Shown here piece after piece: positions 1-11,967 of a stretch of 64,000 nt of DNA. The translations under genes and the position numbers were made by a program. Location: contig CM046882.1 in assembly GCA_025667525.1 (NCBI GenBank), positions 218,162,592-218,226,591 on the forward strand, in the 5' to 3' direction. Each line of letters begins with the position of its first letter. The first letter of the stretch is position 1. The notes under the pieces are model-generated. The model did no database searches. It saw nothing but the letters and a program-made list of their open reading frames with translations, and was not told the origin of the DNA. This stretch comes from Glebionis coronaria (Eukaryota > Streptophyta > Magnoliopsida > Asterales > Asteraceae).

Positions 1-54
1 CAAAGGATTTTTAAAGGGATTATTCCCTTATACACAAAACATTTAACTAAACTT

Positions 55-71
55 CTGTTTAGGGGTAAATG
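55..71 (+). other. internal second copy of the polypurine tract
   Basis: The 17-mer CTGTTTAGGGGTAAATG is identical to the 3' polypurine tract at 1967-1983, which lies 1.9 kb downstream. The same duplicate occurs in element D at 31871-31887 on the minus strand. It may act as a central plus-strand primer site or mark a junction where an LTR-like block was captured. Only the repetition is seen; the role is inferred. Confidence 0.6.
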
Positions 72-843
72 TTTTTGCATACCTTAAGACAACCTAAGAG
101 GGATTGAGGAAACCATTTAAACCATGACTTAAAATTTGAAACAACAATTTTTACTTTTCAAACTAAGAAAACTTTGACCAAAGTATAAACAAAGGTTTTT
201 CGAACATTTACGAAATCTTATTAAATATTTTCGATAAATCAACAAAAATCGTGTTAATTAAATTCAAATTTATTTTTTTACATTTTGTATAATTGGTCGA
301 ACTAAAAAATTTAAAACTTTTACGTTTACGCTTCATAAAAATTAACTAATAATTATTTAATTAATTATAATAATTATCGACGCTTTAGACGACGGATTGA
401 GTAAAACGGATAAAGATGATAGTTGAGAAGAAACTAAAACTCAGAAAATGTGAAGAAATAATTTTTGAATAAATATGGACATGATAATTATATCATCAGG
501 AAAAATGAATATAAATACTGACACATTATGTAGAAAATATAAAGAACCAATTAGGATGTGTTCCTTAATAATGAAGGTGCAAAATAAATTGCTGAACGAT
601 ATAAAAATAAACAATATTTGTAAAAAGGATAATATAAATAATAAAAAGCGGTTCGCGGCTAATGTGAACCATTAAAAATTTAGAAGCCAATAGCGTTGAA
701 TGATTTAAAGACCACATGTCATTGTCTAAATATGGAGGATTGTGAGATATAGTTATGTTGGATTTTGTAAGTATAAGTATTATATGTATGTCATTTTTCA
801 CTAAGAGTATCTTTGTCTGAAGAAGTTGTACTAATGACAAATT

Positions 844-1130
844 ATGAAGGCAGACATCGCCTCATACATTAGTAAACGTCTAGCTATTGCAAAGGTCATC
901 ATCTGAATTTGATTTGATTTGGGTCATCGTCGACAGACTGACCAAGTCTGCTAATATCATTCCAAATAATGATAAATGCAAAAGAGTTATGTAAACATAG
1001 TGTGCCTGTATCGAACATCTTTATCGAGGTTCTCGCTTCGCATCGAATTTCTAGAGATTTGCTCAGAAATTATTGAGAACGAACCTTGATGAGAGTACTA
1101 TGTACCACCCCAATCGAAGGGACGAGGTAA
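844..1130 (+). pseudogene. gypsy integrase core remnant
   Basis: Short in-frame pieces match Ty3/gypsy integrase. MKADIASYISKRLAIAKV at 844-897 corresponds to the segment just before the core. After an internal deletion, SEFDLIWVIVDRLTKSANII at 902 onward carries the first catalytic Asp region, and YHPNRRDE at about 1104 replaces the usual YHPQTDGQ. A stop follows the WVIVDRLTK block. The stretch normally lying between the zinc-binding part and the core is missing, and the same deletion is present in element D. It is a non-functional relic. Confidence 0.75.
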
Positions 1131-1966
1131 AGTAACGATACAAAGTAATATAAGTGCTGTTTTATGTTTGAACGAATGACCTTTGATAATAGACCGTATA
1201 ATCGCTTTCCTTTGGAGAGATTACCATTGATAACTATCGTGTTAGGATCGAGATCTAATCTTGTTAGGATCTAAATCTTAGAGCATCCGTAAGCAATAGT
1301 TGAGATGAAGACACCCGACAAACACCCACTGTGAGTTGGACATGTCTTTTAGGTTTAAGATTTCCTATGATGGCAAACCTAACCTTACAAAATACCCGAC
1401 CCGCGAGATCTGAAATGATTGTTGAAATTAGGATTTGATTATTGACAACCGGTAGTGGGCAAGAGGTTATGTGAATATGAAATGTAGATCTTGAAGTGCC
1501 AAATGGGTAGCGAAGTTATGCCACAATTTTTAACCTTGGAAAAATGAATTCATGATCTGACAAATCATGGGATATAAGTCCCCGTTGTATGGGACCATTG
1601 AGATGATATAAAAGATTGGTTTGAAAGGCATATAAGCTGGATCTACCCTAGGAATTCAAAGACTGCGTGAATTATGTTTCGTATATCGAACTTGATGGAA
1701 TATCTATCAAGTGAAAATCTGAATTCTTCTTGATAAAGTTTAGATCGGCGAAAAGTAGCATTCATCAAAAACCCGTGAACATCATGGATAGAGAAAGTAA
1801 GTCAACATTAAGCCTGATCTTTTTCCCGTAGTTATGTTTGATGAAACTCGCGTATTGTAATGAATTACACTTGTGAGAAAAGACCGAATGTGGAGGAAAT
1901 ACCCACATGGCTTTAACTCTATAAGAAGCGAGTAGTAAGATAAGATGATCTTTGAGGACAAAGATC

Positions 1967-1984
1967 CTGTTTAGGGGTAAATGC
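1967..1984 (+). other. 3' polypurine tract of gypsy element 1
   Basis: The purine-rich CTGTTTAGGGGTAAATG is followed by one base and then the LTR start TGTGACAATCC. In the family this site primes plus-strand DNA synthesis. Its position directly beside the LTR supports the boundary. Confidence 0.75.
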
Positions 1985-4900
1985 TGTGACAATCCGTCAA
2001 TTTATGGTTGATATTTTATTCTCAAATATTATTTAAAAACATTATTTTAATGTTATATTATGAACTCACTTATTTTTGGGAAGTAATTTGGATTTACGTC
2101 TTGAAGTAGCGTCGACTACGTCTAAACCGGAGGATTCAACGTTACGTGCTTACGTTCACATACACCGTCTTTGGTGACAGTCCGACATTTCAGAAAATAA
2201 ATTTATCCGTGAATATTATTTTGTGATTTTAATTTTGAGTTGGTTCATAAACTCATAAATTTACGAGAAGAGATTAGGACTTACGATTTTAATTTAACGT
2301 CCTTTACGACTAAACAGGAAACCTTAGGATTACGTATTTACGTTTTCGAACTCCGTTTTTAATGAGACAATTTTTATTAGATTCGTTTTGTGCCGTTGAT
2401 TCATAATTTATAAAAACGTTTTTCGTAAAACGACCCGAGGGCACGCAAATCGAGGAAACTAGAATCGAGGAGTACCCGTAAATTAGTGGGGATGAAACAA
2501 GTATACACTTGTCTCACCCCCACTATGGGTGGCAAGACAAGTTACCAACACACCACTTTGGTGTCAACATAACACACACTCTAAGGACACTTGTCCTTAA
2601 AGCCTTACAAACCACTTAACACAAAACTAGCTAAACCAAAACAACTTTCTCATACATGCAAAAACAAGAGAAGGAAAAATTCTCCATCCCTCTTTCTCTC
2701 CCTATGTTGAACGTCCAACAAAACTCCCACAATCACCATCCATCAAAATTCAACCATAAACATCATCTAGAATCAACATATGTTGATTGCTACATAAAAA
2801 GAAGGTGATTGGAGGTGATTTTATCAAGTAAAAAGGAAATTTTATGGAGTCCAAGGGCTGATTTTCAAGAAGGTATTCATACCTATGAAGATCTCAAAAA
2901 GTTCATTTGCCAAGTTAAAGATGTGGTGACAAGAACCAAGACTTGTTCATCAAAATCTCATCATTTCATCACTTTGGTGGTATAGAGATTATTTCTTCCT
3001 ATCATCTTGTTATTTTTGATTATGTAATCTTGTATTTCTTTTACTTATGTATATGTATATGATGATGAATGATGATTAAAAATATTGTGTGGGGATTTGG
3101 TGTTGATAAACATGCTTAAAAAGATGAAAAAGTATAAGAAACAAGGCTAAAATCTTGTCTAAATTTGTTGGCTGTATAAAACAGTAAAGAAACATGTCAT
3201 GATCTGTTAAAATGATGAAGTAGAATCCATTTACAGTAAGCTATGGGTCTTGTACACATGTGAGAGTTGGCCATTCAAAGGAATCATTGTAATGAGTGAG
3301 ATATGGTCAAAACAAGTTTAGAGTACCAATCTGAGTTTACTGTTTTGGACGATTCTTAGAAAATACTTAGAAGATGATTCAACAATATATATAGAAGAGT
3401 TAAATGAAGCACATATCATGTAGTTTATATGATAAAAATTTGAGCTTCTATCTCCATGTAGAACTCTAGATATGGCAGTTTTGGTGAAGATGAAAATAAA
3501 AATCAGATTTTGGAAATTAAAGTATAATACTATTATATAAGCACTCAAAATTATATTGTATAAAATGTAAAGTTAAAACCCACTAACTCATGAATTTTAT
3601 TTATATAAGTATATAAAATGATAAATAAGTGGACATTTTATAAAAATGGTAACTTGTTATGTTTTATAAGTTATAAAACTATAAACATGATTTTTACGAC
3701 TTTTTCGGCTATTACCGTAAAATTAACGTTTTTGTTAAATAAAACTTTGACGGTTGGACCCGTCTAATGTAAACTTTTATAAAACTCATATACTGATATA
3801 TAAACATATATAACAAGTAAAAACCGATAAAACCCGAACTATATAACATACGGACATTAACGGACTAAGTTAACATTATTGGACTAATAATACAACAAAA
3901 TGGACTAAAACACTTATAAACTTATTTATTGGACTTAACCCATTTAGGCCCAACTTGTAAAGTGTAGATACTTTTAATATAAGTATAACATGGATCAATA
4001 CAAGTTATAGAGCGCATAATAAGTTTATTAGACTTAAAACACGTAAATAGGTAAAACTAGTAAACTAGTAAGAAGATACCAATACGTAAACACGAAAATG
4101 AGTAAATGAGAATATGTAAACCCACTTGATCATCATATATATAAAATCATCATATGTATACATAATTGTTATTTTTATAAAGTCATTGGACAAACGTCTA
4201 AGACCGATTATTATTTATATAGGTTTCCGTGATTGAAGCACGTACCGTACATCTGAATCGCCGATAACCGCCTTCCCACATCAACGTGAGTTCATAGCCT
4301 CGCACAGTTTTAAATGTTTTTATGAAACGCTTTATAAACCCGCCAGGGAGATAACATGTTAGTTTTATAAAAATAGGACACCATTTGTCCCGATTGCTTG
4401 TTTATTGATTTGGACCCGAATGATTGTATGACCCGATTATATGACCCGATGAATGATTAAAGGACCCGATAGATGAAATAAAATGGATTATTAAAGTTAG
4501 GTTATGTCACTAAAAGTCCCATTAGCATGAATTGTGAACTACCAGGATTTGGTAGACGCTTATGCATTTAATAGTACTATTTGGGGACGATCACCCCAGT
4601 TCGCGCCTTGACGGTTGATCCCCGTCGTGCCACATTGATTGGTAAGCGAATTTATGTATGAGAGATTTCCATAGCGTGACCTTTGTGACGACACGCTACT
4701 TTAGATGGGCAAATTGAGTATCGGGTTAGCTACTCGTTGTTGGTTTAGTAAGGTAACAATGTCATGCGGCTTATAATAATCCAAAAATTAACAAAATAAT
4801 ACTAGACGCTCTGAATTACAATGTATTGCCTGACTAGCAATACAGGGTCATACTATTGATATTATGTTCGTGTTTTGGTTTTCATAACCATATTCGTATA

Positions 4901-5437
4901 ACGGTTTTTATTTTCATACAACGTCATAAGACGTATTGTATGATGTTTTTACGACATTGGCTCGTATAATGATTTTTAAGGCAAATGCCTATATTATGAT
5001 TTTCGATAAGGATTTGTATAAAATGACTTTGGCTATTTTATGGCCTATTAAAATGATTTGTACAAAATGATTTTCAGTAATAATTTTATACTGATATTAT
5101 ATACATGGATTTTATTAAACTCTATGAATTCACTCGGCGTTATCGCTGACCTTTTCTTTTAACATGTTTTATCTCAGGTACTTGAAGGTAATTCTCGGGA
5201 AGACAACAAGAATTCATGGCCCGCACTTAAATATTAATTTCCATTCAAATGCTTTGTAAAACCTGTATGAAATACAATGACTTGGGACCTATGTAACTTT
5301 GATATTTCTGAATGGAAATGATTTATTATTAAACGACGCGCTTTTTATGCGTTGTCTATGATGTGAGTAATGTGCTATCCCGTAACACCAACGAGTCTTC
5401 CGCTGTATTGAGTTGTATAAAATTTGGGGGTGTTACA
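1985..5437 (+). repeat. 3' LTR of gypsy element 1 (3,453 bp)
   Basis: The repeat starts TGTGACAATCC and ends GGGGGTGTTACA, giving the TG...CA ends of an LTR. It is about 93% similar by eye (over the first 200 bp) to the two LTRs of element D, which lie in the opposite orientation at 26516-29984 and 35416-38873. The next five bases, ACACA, also occur at the corresponding uninterrupted place in element E's LTR (around 24812), so ACACA is the likely target duplication. Open frames inside it, such as the minus-strand one near 3318-3548, are not conserved between LTR copies and are not genes. Confidence 0.85.
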
Positions 5438-5660
5438 ACACAAATAAACAAATGATGAACATGACTAGATCTTTAGGAGAAGGTGATCTTCATCAATGCT
5501 ACATCTTTAATCACGGCACAAGTATGTGAGTGATCTTCTCTTTGGACAAGGTAAATAAGGAGATCAAGAGGATAATCATGAGTAAACATACTTAACACAT
5601 TAAGTGATTATTTATAAATGACTAGGATTAGATAAGAGAAAGAAGGCTGAAAGAGATGTT
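5438..5660 (-). repeat. fragment of an E-family LTR
   Basis: This stretch aligns with 24811-25032, the transcript-leader part of element E's LTR, with only scattered differences (shared AACAAATGATGAACATGAC and AGATAAGAGAAAGAAGGCTG). Gypsy element 1 inserted inside it. Beyond 5660 the similarity stops, so the upstream U3 part differs or has been replaced. Confidence 0.65.
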
Positions 5661-7077
5661 AACAGGGTATTCCAACCCCTATTAACCCTCAACCCCTCAG
5701 AGTCCCTGATACATCTTGGTTGTTATCCATCACAGCCAATGAGTATGTCTTCAAGTAATCTTCGACTTCCTTGACAATGTCTCTGACATGGACTCCTCTG
5801 AGGTTGCTCACAGATACTTAGATCTCTGTGAGTCTTGCGATACTTTCCTGCCTCCTAGGTACAGGCAAGTTAATATCAAACAGCTTGATTTGTGTTTAAA
5901 TCTATGATACAGGGAATCTAATAAACTTAGATTCCCAACACAAACCGGCATAGAAATCTTACCAAACAACTTTATAACAAAATTAAAGCACATACCCATC
6001 AAACAAGAACTAATATGTACCTAAATTTTGAGATATTGTCTCGTAAAAATAAGGACAATTTTCATAATATCAATGGCGTTTACTGGTTTATTTATTTTTC
6101 ATTCATAGTGTCTATCTTTTGATTATGTCTGCTATTTAAATTATTTATGTTAATTTGATTTATTTTAATAAAAGTGTATATGTTTCCATAAAGTCATAAA
6201 GTCAAAGACAACTTGAAAACTTACTCTCTAGCAGATGGAGACTCGACTAGTATGCATAAAGAACTAGAAGCTGAAGAACAAAAGTTCATCATGATTAGCA
6301 TTGCTCGGTTGAACCTATCAGTTGTCTTGTTTGATCATCTAATAGAGCGTAGCTCGAAATTTCTCTTTAAGAAATAAGTATTTGCAAGACTTTTTCGAGA
6401 TTGTAAAAGAGCTTAAAGAGCATATTCCATAGAGTCAAACCAAGTACGAGTTAGGACAGTGATTAGTTGGCAGAACTCTTTACTAAAGTAAGGTTGTTGT
6501 GTTTATAAGGATGAAACATTTAATCAAAAATGTACTTCTTCATCAAATGCTTAACATGTCTCAACAACCCTAAACGTAATAGTTGTGACAACTCGTAAAG
6601 TTCGAGCTAAGTTAAAATTATTATTTTATCTAAAATTATTATTCTTAAACTTAAACTATACCTATTATTCACATGGACGTAATTTAGTTACAACTAATAT
6701 GTTATTTTATCGTACTTTGAATAACTTTTATTAGCACTCGGACTGTAGAAAATTAATGTCTATTTATTTTCATTGTCATCTTAAAATATTTACTTTTGTA
6801 TTTCATAATTTATATAATATTTATATAAGTTATTTTACGTAACTAAATAATCTAACGATTGAATATTTAAAAAATACGCAACATACCTAGTACCCCAAAT
6901 ATTTAAACCAACACATCTATACACTTACTAATATCTTAAAATAAAAAACTCCCTCCCTGAATACCTATAAAATTTCGGATATACAATTACAAAAAATCAC
7001 CCAAACTTATTCGAATTAATACACTACCTAATTTAAAACATTACAGAAAGGTTTCTTACAAGCCTTTCCGGGTCATA
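5661..7077. other. unassigned repeat-derived stretch, no recognisable gene
   Basis: I see no supported gene here. The minus-strand frame at 5808-6002 has no family signature. Around 6587 there is TGTGACAACTCG, resembling the start of the gypsy LTR at 1985, and the AT-rich sequence after it may be a truncated, diverged LTR running to about 7077. The rest is unexplained. Confidence 0.3.
6192..6377 (+). pseudogene. short unidentified open segment, possible coding relic
   Basis: About 61 codons are open between two stops, containing the segments SLADGDSTSMHKELEAEEQK and SIARLNLSVVLFDHLIERSS. The composition is more protein-like than the AT-rich surroundings, with mixed charged and hydrophobic residues in a plausible helix pattern. 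There is no start codon with context, no second exon that I can place, and I do not recognise the family. It may be a captured or decayed exon, or chance. Confidence 0.2.
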
Positions 7078-7206
7078 TTATTCGTACCCCCTAACCTTTT
7101 TCTATCACTAATACGCCCCTTAGTATCCGGTACACTGACAGGAAATGACAGCTTTTTGTGTTTTTTTATTCCGCATTTTTCACATTTTATAATTTTGAAC
7201 TGTAAA
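7078..7206. repeat. MITE-like repeat copy 1, left half (interrupted by element C)
   Basis: Starting near TTATTCGTACCCCC, this half continues at 20825-21060 after element C. Joined, the two halves resemble 21395-21745 (shared ATTCCGCATTTTT, ACATTTTATAA and TTTTTAACTGTGAAA-like runs). The outer ends, ATTCGTACCCCC and a right end near GGGATATGGGTAACC, look like imperfect inverted repeats. The class is inferred. Confidence 0.4.
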
Positions 7207-7710
7207 TGTTGATCCCAAACTTAAATCGATTAGCTTTGTGTTAACTAGATTGAATAAAGTTTAACACGTAGAGAAACTTTGTTGTTATATGAACAATCCA
7301 AGTGTTATGTGGAATTAACACTTAAATTAAAGAACAAGTAAAACAAATAAACCAAACTTTCACTTTTGATTGATAATCGAACTTGAGTACAATGAAAGTT
7401 GAATACTGAATAATGTGTCTATAATCTACAAACCCTACGACCTCCTTTTATAACATAAGGAGTCATGTACAAAGGATAACCTATCAACTATTCTAGGAAA
7501 AGATAAATATAAAAATATAATATTGAGTATATCTTTTGTTTATATAATAAACGTGTTGACTAAGTTTTCCTATCAGTGGTTGGACTTCTTCTTGTCAGCG
7601 CTTGGATATCTCTTGTCAATGCTTGATCTATCAGCACTTGATTTCTTCCTATGAGCGTCCAATTTACTCTTGCCAGCGTCTGAGTGGCTTGGCTCATTTT
7701 ATTCCCAACA
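7207..7710 (-). repeat. 3' LTR of copia C
   Basis: On the minus strand it runs TGTTGGGAATAAAATGAGCC to GGGATCAACA. It holds a diverged array of the 21-bp-spaced TGACA motif (7590-7690 region). A TATAAAAG box lies at 7445-7452 on the minus strand, at the place used by the LTR promoters of A and B. Confidence 0.9.
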
Positions 7711-7794
7711 ATCCTCTCCTAAACTTGATATCTACTCTAGTAATCAAGTTTCTGAATAAAAACTAAGTACAAGGAGGATTCTTACAAATAAAAA

Positions 7795-10781
7795 TTACTT
7801 TTTAATTAGATAGTAAATAAATCTAATTAAGTCTTTGCCAACATCACTAGTATAATCCATTTCCAGCTATGTAGACACCATCTTCTTCAAAAAATCCTTG
7901 GACATAGGATATTGGGCATCCACAAGAAGATACTCTGAAAACTTTATAATGCTTAAATGGTAAACATCATCTGCTAAATGTAGACGCCATTGTAGTCCAC
8001 TAATATCATCCAGATCCAACCATATTGGATTAGCTTCATCTGGTTGAATCATCCTTTTGAAGGATGTCCAAATCTTTATTCCATTGACTGAAGTAGGTGC
8101 TTCAGCCTCATACATGGTCTTCATCAAAGTCCAATGATCTACCAAGTCTTCTCTATTCAGGATTGCAAACAATGAGATCAAAGAAGTAAAAATATGTACC
8201 TTCTTGCCATATTCGATGATCATCTAGAACTCACTTGCATCTTCTTTAAAGTGAACTATTGGGTTTCTGAAATCCAATGGTAATACTTCTGCAACATCTG
8301 AACCTTCTAATGGGGAAAGCTTAATGCTCTTTCTGATAACTGCTTCACTAGGATCCAATTGATCAAGAACTGGGAACTCAATAGGAACTCCCTTCTTCAC
8401 TGGTCTTGGTTCAATAGAAGCCATTTAAATCTGCAAATTTTCTTTTATCTCTTCTCTCCTTTCATCTGAGAGAAGTCTCATAGTATTTTCTTCACAAACT
8501 CTTAACCAAATTAGATAAGCCCGAAACTCCAATTCAGCAAAGGATAGCTTCTTCAACTTGTCATAGGTCCATCCACCTTGATGACACCTAAGCAACATAA
8601 AGTATAGCTCTCTTCTATCCCTCTTGAGCTCAGAAAACACTTTGCAAGCCTTGTGCTTCAATATCACCTTACAATCCTCCTGAACTCTCAACAAGATCTC
8701 TAACCCCCAAATTTGTCCAGTGATGTACATCTCTGGATGCTCTATTTTCTTATTCTCCCATGCAAAGTACATCTCTCTTATTTCAGGCATATCAAAATCC
8801 ACTTTTCCTTTCAACTCTCTTAGCCTCTCATTGGCTAACTCATCTCCACCATACTCTAACCTTTCAGGATCCTCTATAATCATCACACTGGATCCATAAC
8901 TCTCATCATCATTACTACTATTTTTTTTCTTTCTCTGTGGTAGCCCAATCCCGTTCTTGCAGTTGTGCATCCAAAGCTTGATCAAATTGTACTTGGGTTG
9001 CATCCTTTGGCGCCTCTACTTCCACTAAAATTACTTTACCCTTGTCCTTTGCACTAATAGTTGGTAAAGTAGTTGTTGGTACCTGTGTTGTAACCTCCCT
9101 ATTGATAACTGGTGGTTGGGATACACCAATCATACCCGTGGGCTTGTCAACGCCTTCTTTGCTCTTGTCAGCGCTCAAACTTTGAACATCAGCGGCGAAC
9201 TTTGTAACCTGTTCCATCATGTCCACAAATGATAGCTTTTTGGAGTGATCAATGAGACATCAATAACATGTTTCCCCTTCAAACTAGTCAAAGCTTCAAT
9301 AACTTCCACCTGTTTAGTACCAAAAGAAACACCTTCTTCTTCCTGTGAAGCCTTGTCACTCAAATTGAAAGGTTCTGTTGGTGTATCTTCCTCCCCTTTG
9401 TAAGAATCCTCCTCTGATGAAAGGACTCTTGGCTATCTCCTCCTAGCTTGAGCAGTCTCCAAAACAACTAGTATCTCCATCAAATGCTTGAGTTCAAGAC
9501 CCTGACATGTGATAACTTCTACAAGGTCTGCATTTTGCTTTTGTAAGCTAATGCAAACCACCGTCAATTCCTAAAGAGTATAAGGCTCCAATCTGCCCTC
9601 CTCTAGGATGGGAATTTGACCTCCAAAAATAGAATCATGGGGCATGGATGGGGTCTTAATAATATTGGGACTGTCTTGACCTGCTTCTAAGCTAGAGTCA
9701 ATAGGCCCAGCCCCACCCATGTCACCAACCACACTTGTGGTGGTGGTTCTCTCTGCTACATGGATAGGACCACCAAAGGAGAACACTCCAACAGTCCTTT
9801 GGCATTTCCAACCTATAATCTGGTGGTAGAGAAGAGGAAGTGGATTGAGGGTCTGTTTGGGTGTAAGGGGGTGTTTGGGTTTGTGGTAAAATGGTGTCAA
9901 CTTTTGGATTGGTCATGTCAGCGCCCACATTGTGAGTGTCAGCGCTAGATGGTTGAGGGTCAATATCCATATGTTGGGGGGGTGGAGGTTGCTCTTGTAA
10001 GGGGTCTGGTTGAGGTTGTGGGTGAGGTTGAGGGTTTGCTGCTGCCTCAATGACAGCAAGCATGGCTGGGGTGAGTGGTAGGTCTCTACATGGTTCAGCG
10101 TTCATATTCCCAAAAATTGTTTTCTTTTGAACAGGGATCGTAAAAATATTGTCATAATCCCTATTGTAGTATCATTGCAAGTCAAAGACCATTTGTAAAA
10201 ACCTAGGCTAAGCAAGAGTCATCTTGTTACCCTTATTGTGACACATGCCATCAAAAATCATTTTTGAATTAATTTTGCCCAGTTGCAAGACACACAATGG
10301 CACTCCCAATAGAACGGTTGATTTCATTATGTGAGGAACATTTGGGACTCAAACATTGAAGGATGACATGTATAAGGTACTTATATAAATGGCCCACTAG
10401 GGGCTAATTATACCCCAAAGCTCGAAGTCCTTTCTCTAGATCTGCAAGGGGAAGGGTGTTTATACCATCGGCATCATTAAGATGTAAATCTTGGTGAACC
10501 AAAGCTTCAGTAACCACCTATGGAACCCCATGAACAGTAGCAGTCAATGTAATCACTCCATTAACTATAGAGGAACTAACAGTGTTCCTAATCTGTTTAA
10601 TGTGTGTGATAGGGACAAGAGGAGTATGTGAAAGTGCATACCTTAATGGGGACGCATTCAAATACCCAACCATCTGAGTATATTAGAGAAACAGAGTATT
10701 ATCAGCTTCCAAATAAGCCACCATGTTGTGTTGACTTCTGAACCCCAACTCTAATAAAGCAGGTTTAATCTTTGGTGCGAT
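7795..10781 (-). pseudogene. copia C accessory 3' ORF (broken)
   Basis: This is the counterpart of the roughly 1,023-codon accessory ORF of copy A (50760-53831). The start codon is lost: the codon at 10779-10781 reads ATC where A has ATG, before the shared APK residues. Recognisable parts are the N-terminal domain (about 10140-10780), a Pro-rich spacer (about 9950-10080), a region with TGACA motifs, and the C-terminal domain in pieces at 8918-9226, 8425-9003, 8224-8424 and 7867-8223. Stops and indels separate the pieces. The C-terminus (DLIRFIYYLIKK) ends at 7795, about 85 bp before the 3' LTR. In the family the function of this ORF is not known to me. Confidence 0.8.
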
Positions 10782-11967
10782 GAAGATTGATGCAAGAAAA
10801 CTATGATATAAAAGTTATAGAGATATGAAGGTTTGAGAGTTTTTAGTTTGACAAGAATAGAAGTTACACTGTTTGAAAGAAATTAGCCATATTTATACGA
10901 TAGGTGAAAACATACAATTGGTTAAAATATGAGGCAGTTATTTTCAAAAAGTAATGATTAAAATCTTGAAAATATATAATCTATCTCATACATTAATTAA
11001 AAGTTACCAACTCCTAAAATTACGGCCCATATTTTCGTCAAAAATAACAACTTGGTAGGACCCAATGTTTGTCAATTGTCAAAAACTAAACATCAGCGTC
11101 TAACGGCTATATTCTTGTCAGTGTTGGAAATTTGCCATGTTAGCGTTCAAATTGGTCTTATCAGCGTTTGGAAAGAAAAATGTCAGCGTCCAAAAATAAA
11201 AATAATTAAAAATAAAAAGGACCTTAACAAAGTAGTTTACCTTAGTGAAGATAACTCATAGACTGAAAATGACTATAGGGTGGCAAGCACTGTCCAATCA
11301 TGCACACTTGCTTAAACAAGATAGACATAATTGTCCTCAAGTGTCCCTTCCTAACCAAAGTTCTTAACAGTGAAGTTACCTCATATAAACCCTTTGTAAC
11401 TTCCCAGGTAAGCCCAATAAAAACTTTCCCAAGTCTCCCAACCGACAAAACCCAATGCTAGGCCAAAAACTCTTGGCAATGTTCACGGTAAATCAACTTT
11501 GCATGCTACAGTACCTCACGATTTAGAAAACTAACTCGTACTCACCAGTGGACACAATCTAGAATTGTGATAAGAGTATTCTAAGAATACCCAAAAATCC
11601 TAAAGTTTTCCTAAACCTCCCCTTAACCTAGGATATACAAAGTTTCCAAATAAAAGTTTGCAATAAAAATTTATGTCAAGATAGGAACGTAAACCATCCA
11701 ACAATCATCCATTAACTTGAACACATTCCTCGCAGCCAAAAGAGCCATAAGCAACTCTGTATCCATTTGTACAATGCTCATACTTCCTGCATGATTAGAT
11801 CAAAAACCACAAAACTAACATATTGCTGTCAGCGTGCATTTTAACACTTATTAGCGTTAAAATAACCTTTGTCAGCGTTAGAAAAATAAAGTGGAAAACC
11901 TAATTTTGTACAAAGACTAATAACAGTACACATCCTGTACACACTATATAATGACATCAAAAAAAAA
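10782..11967 (-). other. conserved non-coding block of copia C between pol and accessory ORF
   Basis: No gene is present. The block aligns with 49504-50759 in A and 61786-62892 in B. It carries two groups of TGACA motifs (about 11085-11190 and 11825-11885, written as TGTCAGCG on the + strand), the purine tract near 11614, and a CCAAT (10917-10921) plus TATAAAT (10891-10897) pair on the minus strand about 110 bp before the accessory ORF. Confidence 0.75.

Larger units (their letters stand above)
1..1984 (+). mobile_element. Ty3/gypsy element 1, internal 3' part (degenerate)
   Basis: This is the end of the internal region of a chromovirus-like Ty3/gypsy retrotransposon whose 5' part lies outside the window. 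It stops at a polypurine tract next to the LTR at 1985. Only broken integrase coding is recognisable (844-1130). Positions 72-800, where RNase H and the integrase N-terminus would be expected, are AT-rich and non-coding. The same arrangement, in the opposite orientation, occurs in element D at about 29985-31900, so both copies descend from an already degenerate source. Confidence in the superfamily is good; the lineage (Tekay/Del-like, from the multi-kilobase LTR) is inference. Confidence 0.75.
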
